Below are positions 58,587 through 64,000 of a DNA stretch of 64,000 nt, in pieces. The DNA is from Isoetes taiwanensis (Eukaryota; Streptophyta; Lycopodiopsida; Isoetales; Isoetaceae), in assembly GCA_021234155.1 (NCBI GenBank), contig JAJEKV010000211.1, forward strand, positions 744,001 to 808,000, given 5' to 3'. The translations under genes and the position numbers were made by a program. The stretch's first letter is position 1. Each line of letters starts with the position of its first letter. The notes beneath the pieces were generated by a model. It saw only the letters and a program-made list of their open reading frames with translations. It was not told the DNA's origin and did not search any database.

Positions 58587-59842
58587 AAAGATCAGTACAT
58601 CACATAAGGGAGTTCTACCCCGGATCAGACTCAGGGTTGGACTGACAAGCTTGGGTCCTCAGGAGAGGTCAAGCGAGTGAGTGCAATACTTGATGGAGTT
58701 GGTGGCAAGGGAACATGGCAATCGGGTAGTCCGCTCCATCCGCCCCTCCTGTGTACACTTTGCGAGTAGGTTGATAAGTCTTGGGAATTTGGATTGTAGC
58801 CACGGGAGGCATAGCCAAAGGGGCTATTCACGGGTTGCATCTCCCGGCCCGATGGGGGCGGGTAGGGATTACTCCCACGAGAAGCTAACAAAGCTGACTC
58901 AAAGGCGACTAGAGGGCCACGCCCTTACCGGTGAACTCCATGGAAGGTGTACACCACCCCAAGAGTGTCGAACCCATGCAACAACCCCCACGCCTTGGGT
59001 GGTGCATTAGATCTAGTATCTTTGAAGTCCCCGATAGGCCTTACTACCGGAGGGGCGGTTCATGAATCGGGACATGAGCTTCCTTGTAAGCCCGATCGGT
59101 GGTCGCCACCCACAACCGGGTTTGGTTCTTATGCAATGGGCGAATACTAGTAATGCACTAAAGGGACTAGCTAGGAGCATCAACTACTAAGGCATGTGAG
59201 GTCTCTACCCCCTTCCCAATACAATGAGTCCACAGAGATCATCCATCCATCACATCATTATAGAACTAAAGAATAATATCTAATCTACATCATAGAAGTT
59301 ATGTTCTTTAGTTAGGGCTTGCTATATGGGGTTCTATGTGGCTGTTAAGGGCAATTCAATAGGCTAAACATGCTAACTCTATGCCCGAAAGGCGGATTAG
59401 GCTATTGAATTGACGAAATACATGGTCCTTGGCTTGCTCCTCTTGATCCGAATGCGTCCATGTCCTTTGTCTTGCTTGCGATGCGGGGGAAAGGAAGTCC
59501 GACGAATTTGCCGGGCGCTTCGGACAGATCTTGGGAGTCGGGATTGACTCTTGAAACTTGAAAGCGGACTCGAAAGGACCGTGGACGAAAAAGGGAAAGT
59601 TAGGGTTTGGTGGCCTTACATAGGCTATCAGTTAGGGTTAGGGTTTCCATGACCCTTGGTATGCCTCTAATGGTTAAGGTCTAAAGTGTGCACATTAATA
59701 AGTGTGCGCACCCTTGAAGTTGCCCCCTAGGGCGCTACTTGCTTTGGCGCACGGCGCATTACGCACGGATTGAATGGCGTCTACGGTGGCAGTGCGGTTC
59801 GATATATCGTCTTGAGACCGTATATCGTACTGGAATGTCACA
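58587..59842 (-). repeat. 5' LTR of the nested chromovirus, outer part
   Basis: It matches 32541-33808 and ends in TGTCACA at 59842. Many differences from the 3' LTR are at CAG/CTG sites, so LTR divergence should not be used as a clock here. Confidence 0.9.
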
Positions 59843-59847
59843 AGTAT
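59843..59847. other. target site duplication AGTAT, right copy
   Basis: It is identical to 32271-32275 and directly abuts the LTR end. Confidence 0.85.
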
Positions 59848-60880
59848 GTCGAATGGGGAAGCCTAGATTAGCATCAAGAGCTAGGGTTGAAGAGCATAAT
59901 CTTCCATTGAAACGACAATTCATGGCGACACAAGAGCGCAGAGAACCGGAGGGAATACCACCACGATCTCGCAGCCTAGAAGCTCAAGCGGATGTCAAGA
60001 AACATCAATAAAAGGTGCAACAAAGATAGACAATTGCAAAGCACCCAAGTCCGGCCATGATGAGCTCCCAGCTCCCTTGCACCAATAGAAAGACAATAAT
60101 AACTTCATCAGTTTCAAAAAAAATAGGGGATCATGATGGAGGAAGGAGAGGCGACACATATCAGAGGAGGAATGTCTCCGACTTGAAGGCCTATATCAGT
60201 ATCAAGGGCAAGGTCAAGGAGGAGGATAGTCAGTTCGAACAAGAGCTCCAGACCAGAAATGCCTGAAAACCCAAGGAAGGACGACTTTAGTGCTTCAGCC
60301 AAGTACTTCGAGACTTGAGTGTACCTGACCCAAAGGATGGAGGAGTTGACCTAGTCAACAACCATAGACCATTCAAAGGCAACCCAGAGGAGCAATGTTA
60401 TGGAGATGACCACACTTTCAGGCACTTGGGGGGCATCTTGCAACGATAAAGTCTAAGCAATAGAAGTCGCCCTTACAAATTCAACCTGTGGAGAAATGAT
60501 ACCATCTACCTACCGATCGTCATCTCATAGCTTCGAAGGCATGCCAAAATGCCCGGCTGCAACAATCGGGTGATCTTACACAAGCGAACAAAGGCACCAC
60601 ACATCTTCAACCTCGCAACGACACACTGCATGTAGGGACTCAAAGCGGTCACTGCACTTTACACGATAGGTAAACACATTAAGGAGGAGCATTTTCCAAT
60701 CAAGGGGTCATATCGAGGAACATTCTTTGCAACTTTGGATGGCGAGCTCAGATCAGACACGAAGGTCAACTATAGTAAAAGCATCTCAAGGAAACACGGA
60801 GTCAATCAAAACGAGGAATATGCAGTAAAATTGAAGAATCAAATGCGATAGGAGGAGGGAAAATCCTAAAGGAGTATAAA
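59848..60880 (+). mobile_element. continuation of the fourth LTR element
   Basis: Joining it to 32275 restores the pre-insertion sequence. The DNA is GC-richer than what follows and has short charged open frames (59928-60011 and 60057-60266), but I recognise no gag or pol domain. Its 3' LTR was not found, and the right boundary is a guess. Confidence 0.45.
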
Positions 60881-63306
60881 CATTTAGGTATATCCTCTTA
60901 GGTAATACGGAAAAGTGGATGAATTAGAATCCCAATATAATTTTATGTATGTCTATCGTAAGTATCGGGCGCTCACACATAGTATAAAACATGAATTTAA
61001 GATCATGTTTTATGGTTTAGCATTTGGATCAAGAAACTCCATCACTTCGACTGCCAAAGGACGAAGCAAAGAAGCACAGTTTGATTTGCTAATGAAGATA
61101 TGATTCAAGTTGTTTATGACCATAGTATCATAAATTGCAACGATCAACTTGCATATATATACTACTCTGCAATGTCTACATGGATTGCATTTTGCACATG
61201 GTCCAAAGGAAATAATATAATACTTTGCAATAATTTTTAAAAGATGCCTATATGGATTTCACTTCATATTTCACATGGTTAGGTAAAGTAATTTACATTG
61301 CAAGTGGTCCAGTAGAGATGGTTCAGAAGAAATATGCATCCTCATGATGATCTAGAAAAAGTACATCATGAAGTTCATATAAGTTTTGTGTAATTGCACC
61401 ATCTTACGAACCTGATTAATCAGATATGTTTAACTTTACATACGCTAATGAAAATTGCCAATGATTTGTAATTGTAAAAGTTGGCAACAATTTGTATGAA
61501 TCTTCTGTGACACATGACACAAGCTAGCTGACTAAGGCAAATAAATATAAAGCTTCTCTAACACATGACACAATTCAACTAAGGCAAATAAATATAAAGA
61601 TGTATGCATGATGGCTCATTATCCTAATCGCATGACATACATTTGAGGACTTCAACACCTATCTTGCACTCATACTTGAATGTGTCAATTCCAAGACTGC
61701 AGTATCAATTGGTTGATATATTTTTGTATGCTTTTAAGAAATTTGGATGTACAGTAGATCTTGAATAATTATGGATGCACGGACACACTCATAGCCAATC
61801 ATTCAGCTACCATTTTTAATGTAACAAACAATTACAATAAATCCAATACAACTGAGCCTAAAGCAAAGCAACTTAAACTCACAACTTTGCACACAGAATT
61901 TGTGGTGTTTGTACTGATTCATTATAATATACAAATCTTTGTATCTCGACATAGTTTACATCTGCTCCTCCAAATACCAATATGATTGTCATCTTCTTTA
62001 AGTTGCTAATTGCTCTCATTCTGTCTAACATCACCTACTTAATACAACCAAATGCCTCACATTACCTTTATAAATTTTGTCAAAATTTGAGATGCTTATT
62101 ATATTACTACAAAGCAGAGTTGGAAGTTATTAGATCTCCTTTTTCAATTAAACATCTCTTTTGAGTCATTATATTACATCTCGATGCATGTCCAACATAT
62201 GAATATGACTGACCAAAGCATATTGCCGACATGTGCTTTTATATTTGTGGTACACAAAAATCATCCTACACATTTAGAACATTCAGATGAACAAAGTAAT
62301 TATGCGAACCAATAGTTATCCTATACACCAATCACTGATATTCCCAACTTGCAATAAGAGGAACACCGTGCTTTATAGTAGAGGCATCAATCAAGAGCTA
62401 GAGTATGCTAATGGCGTCGTCTTTGGTATTTATGTTACACGACAAATCAACAATGCCCCTCACACCAATGCTCACGTTCACACCTTCCTTCCGTTTTAGC
62501 ATCATATCAAATATAAAAATCACCACTTCATTCTGGCCAACAATCAAACAACCACCCTTTCAAATTGTAGTAAAGCCTGACAATGTCGGGCGCCATAACT
62601 AGTTGCATCTAATATGCCAATCTTTGCAATAACACTCTTGTCTTAGGCAAGATCCTAAGCCTCAGTATCCAACTGGCTTCTCTTTAGTAGATAAGATAAG
62701 ATAAGATAAGATGAATTTTTACGTCCACGGGAACCCAACGGGTTATGGGACGGCACATGCAAGGGCAACAGCCCATCTATAGTAATAGAATAGGACATAT
62801 CATCATTTGCACACTTGAGAATGTAAGACGATATATCTCTCAGTTATGCTTATGTGTTTTTGTTGGTTATTGCAAGGAGGTGGCACCCTCCCATCTTTTC
62901 CACTGGGATAAATTGCCATATCTAGTACTAGCATATTTCAGCCACAGCAAAGAATTTGTGGATGATTTTCCTAGGGTCTGTGGCTGACAAAATGATCTGC
63001 AAAGCCCCAGCCATGTTTTGCTAATTAATGTATTAGTGATGTGCAAAGCCATAGTTGTTGGCTCGTCATAGTGAAAGCAAAACCCATGGCCATAGTTGGA
63101 GAATGTCAGAACAAATACAATACAACTATAAATAGGAGGAGGACGCTCCAACATTTTCTGAAGTAGAATTTCCAAGGGGGGGGATTACGTAACATTTTCA
63201 GAATCTGAACTGTCTACCCTTCTCTTTTTGTAACGAAAAATTATAGCCAACAAGTAGGCTCGTTTGCCGGGGTTTAGGGTTTACGGAAGCCGCAATAGCA
63301 TCACAA
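60881..63306. other. intergenic region upstream of the Pumilio gene
   Basis: AT-rich, no supported gene. The last few hundred bases should contain the promoter and 5' UTR of the gene at 63307. Confidence 0.55.
62690..62752 (-). repeat. GATAA microsatellite plus LINE 3' end
   Basis: Four to five GATAA units (62690-62712) are followed by ACGTCCACGGGAACCCAACG and TTATGGGAC. The latter matches the 3' end of the LINE fragment near 56083. It is probably a very short, 5'-truncated LINE copy with a pentanucleotide tail. Confidence 0.5.
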
Positions 63307-64000
63307 ATGAGGCGTGATAAGCGATCCAACAGGGCTGCTGCCAATGAAGACTCCATGTCTTCTCAATTTTCCGAAGTGGGAATTCAAAGAGGTAGAAATG
63401 GCAGGGCGTCTGGTCGGATTAAGGGCATGGGCGTCTCAACTAGGAACCGAGATATGGATGATATTGTAGCCCAGGCCTTAGGACCAACTACTGCCAGGTA
63501 TGATGAACGTTATATATGTCTCGAAGTCAGTAACGCAGAAATGATACCACAGTCCAGTCCAATGGTCCATAAATTAATTCCTAAACTATAGAAGATATGT
63601 CACATACGAGACTAGAATAACTTTTTAGCAACAGTTGTACGCTTTCTAACCACGTAATCTGTTTCATATGGATCATAAGCAGAGGTCATGTTGATCAAGA
63701 TTGTATGAAATATTTTTTGGAGTTATCGGCTTTAATTGATGGAGGATCTATTACTGATCCTGAAGAAAGGGCAATTCTTTGTGGCAATGCCCTTGAAGAA
63801 GCTCAGGGGAAGGATTTGGTGCTTGCTTGCGATCCTTCTTGTAGTCGAGTCCTTGAGAACCTACTATCTTCTGCCAAGATTGTTGACATTGCAGTATTTT
63901 TGGATCGCTGTGGCATGATTTTTCCATCCATGATAATGGATATGTGTGGCTCACATGTTGCAGAGGCTGCCTTAAAGGCAGTAGATGCTGCATTACTGCT
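63307..64000 (+). CDS. Pumilio homolog 23 / Nop9-like RNA-binding protein, 5' part
   Basis: Nop9-type Pumilio proteins are nucleolar RNA-binding factors needed for maturing small-subunit rRNA. Exon 1 is 63307-63497 and exon 2 starts at 63683 and runs off the window; the intron has GT and AG ends and the phases fit. Exon 1 is basic (MRRDKRSNRAAANEDS). Exon 2 reads GHVDQDCMKYFLELSALIDG, ERAILCGNALEEAQGKDL and, from 63862, the first Pumilio-type repeats with MDMCGSHVAEAALKAV. This order matches plant Pumilio 23. The frame is clean, with intact CAG and CTG codons. The assignment rests on the first 170 residues. Confidence 0.82.

Larger units (their letters stand above)
32276..59842 (-). mobile_element. 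chromovirus with H3-like cargo and duplicated gag-pol, nested in a fourth element
   Basis: It is bounded by matching LTRs and a 5-bp duplication. Read right to left: 5' LTR (split by a DNA transposon), primer binding site, H3-like gene, second cargo gene, gag-pol copy 1 (44904-40188), its 3' non-coding part, gag-pol copy 2 (39363-34640), polypurine tract and 3' LTR. There is no LTR between the two gag-pol copies, so this is one element with an internal duplication of about 5.5 kb. Without the insert and duplication it would be about 13 kb, the same as the plus-strand copy. Confidence 0.88.

Overview
This is nuclear DNA from a plant. Two ordinary plant genes anchor it: a five-exon gene for mitochondrial ATP synthase subunit d (17164-18902, +) and the start of a Pumilio 23/Nop9-type gene (63307 to the window end, +). 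Plant chromovirus, LINE and CACTA-like transposons fill most of the rest. The proteins fit a land plant, perhaps a non-flowering one, but I cannot name the species.

Layout. 1-11416 (+) is the right-hand part of a large Ty3/gypsy chromovirus; its 5' LTR lies off the left edge and its 3' LTR is 9752-11416. 11417-13028 holds short repeats and an Alfin-like PHD pseudogene. 13029-17163 is quiet intergenic DNA before the ATP synthase gene. 20206-27603 (-) is a pile-up of an old gypsy gag-protease remnant, a 5'-truncated LINE and the 5' end of a third LTR element. 29074-32275 (+) is the 5' end of a fourth LTR element. Into that one a 27.6 kb chromovirus (32276-59842, -) has inserted, flanked on both sides by the 5-bp duplication AGTAT. 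The 5' LTR of this chromovirus is split by a 9.1 kb CACTA-like DNA transposon (49473-58586). The host element resumes after 59847, and a quiet stretch leads to the Pumilio gene.

The unusual content is cargo in the chromoviruses. Between the 5' LTR and gag, both large copies (1-4068 + and 49207-44905 -) carry two extra genes on the gag-pol strand. The first encodes a histone H3-like protein. It starts with an H3 tail (MARTKQT...), continues through a long charged linker and ends in a gapless H3 histone fold (LVREV, ALQEAAE, HFED, VHAKRVT). The second is an unrecognised protein of about 500 residues. Each cargo gene has its own TATAAATAG box at a fixed distance from its ATG, and precise 67-bp inverted repeats lie upstream of the boxes. 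A third element keeps an H3-like tail (MAHTKCTARKV), and a fourth keeps the TATA spacing plus a faint H3-fold remnant. The integrase of these elements ends in a chromodomain, the module that in relatives reads H3 tails.

Near-identical repeat copies differ mostly at CAG/CTG sites (CTG becoming CTTTG or CCG, CAG becoming CAAAG or CGG), while the exons of the two host genes are clean. This looks like a consensus error at CHG-methylated sites, so many apparent frameshifts in the transposons may not be real.
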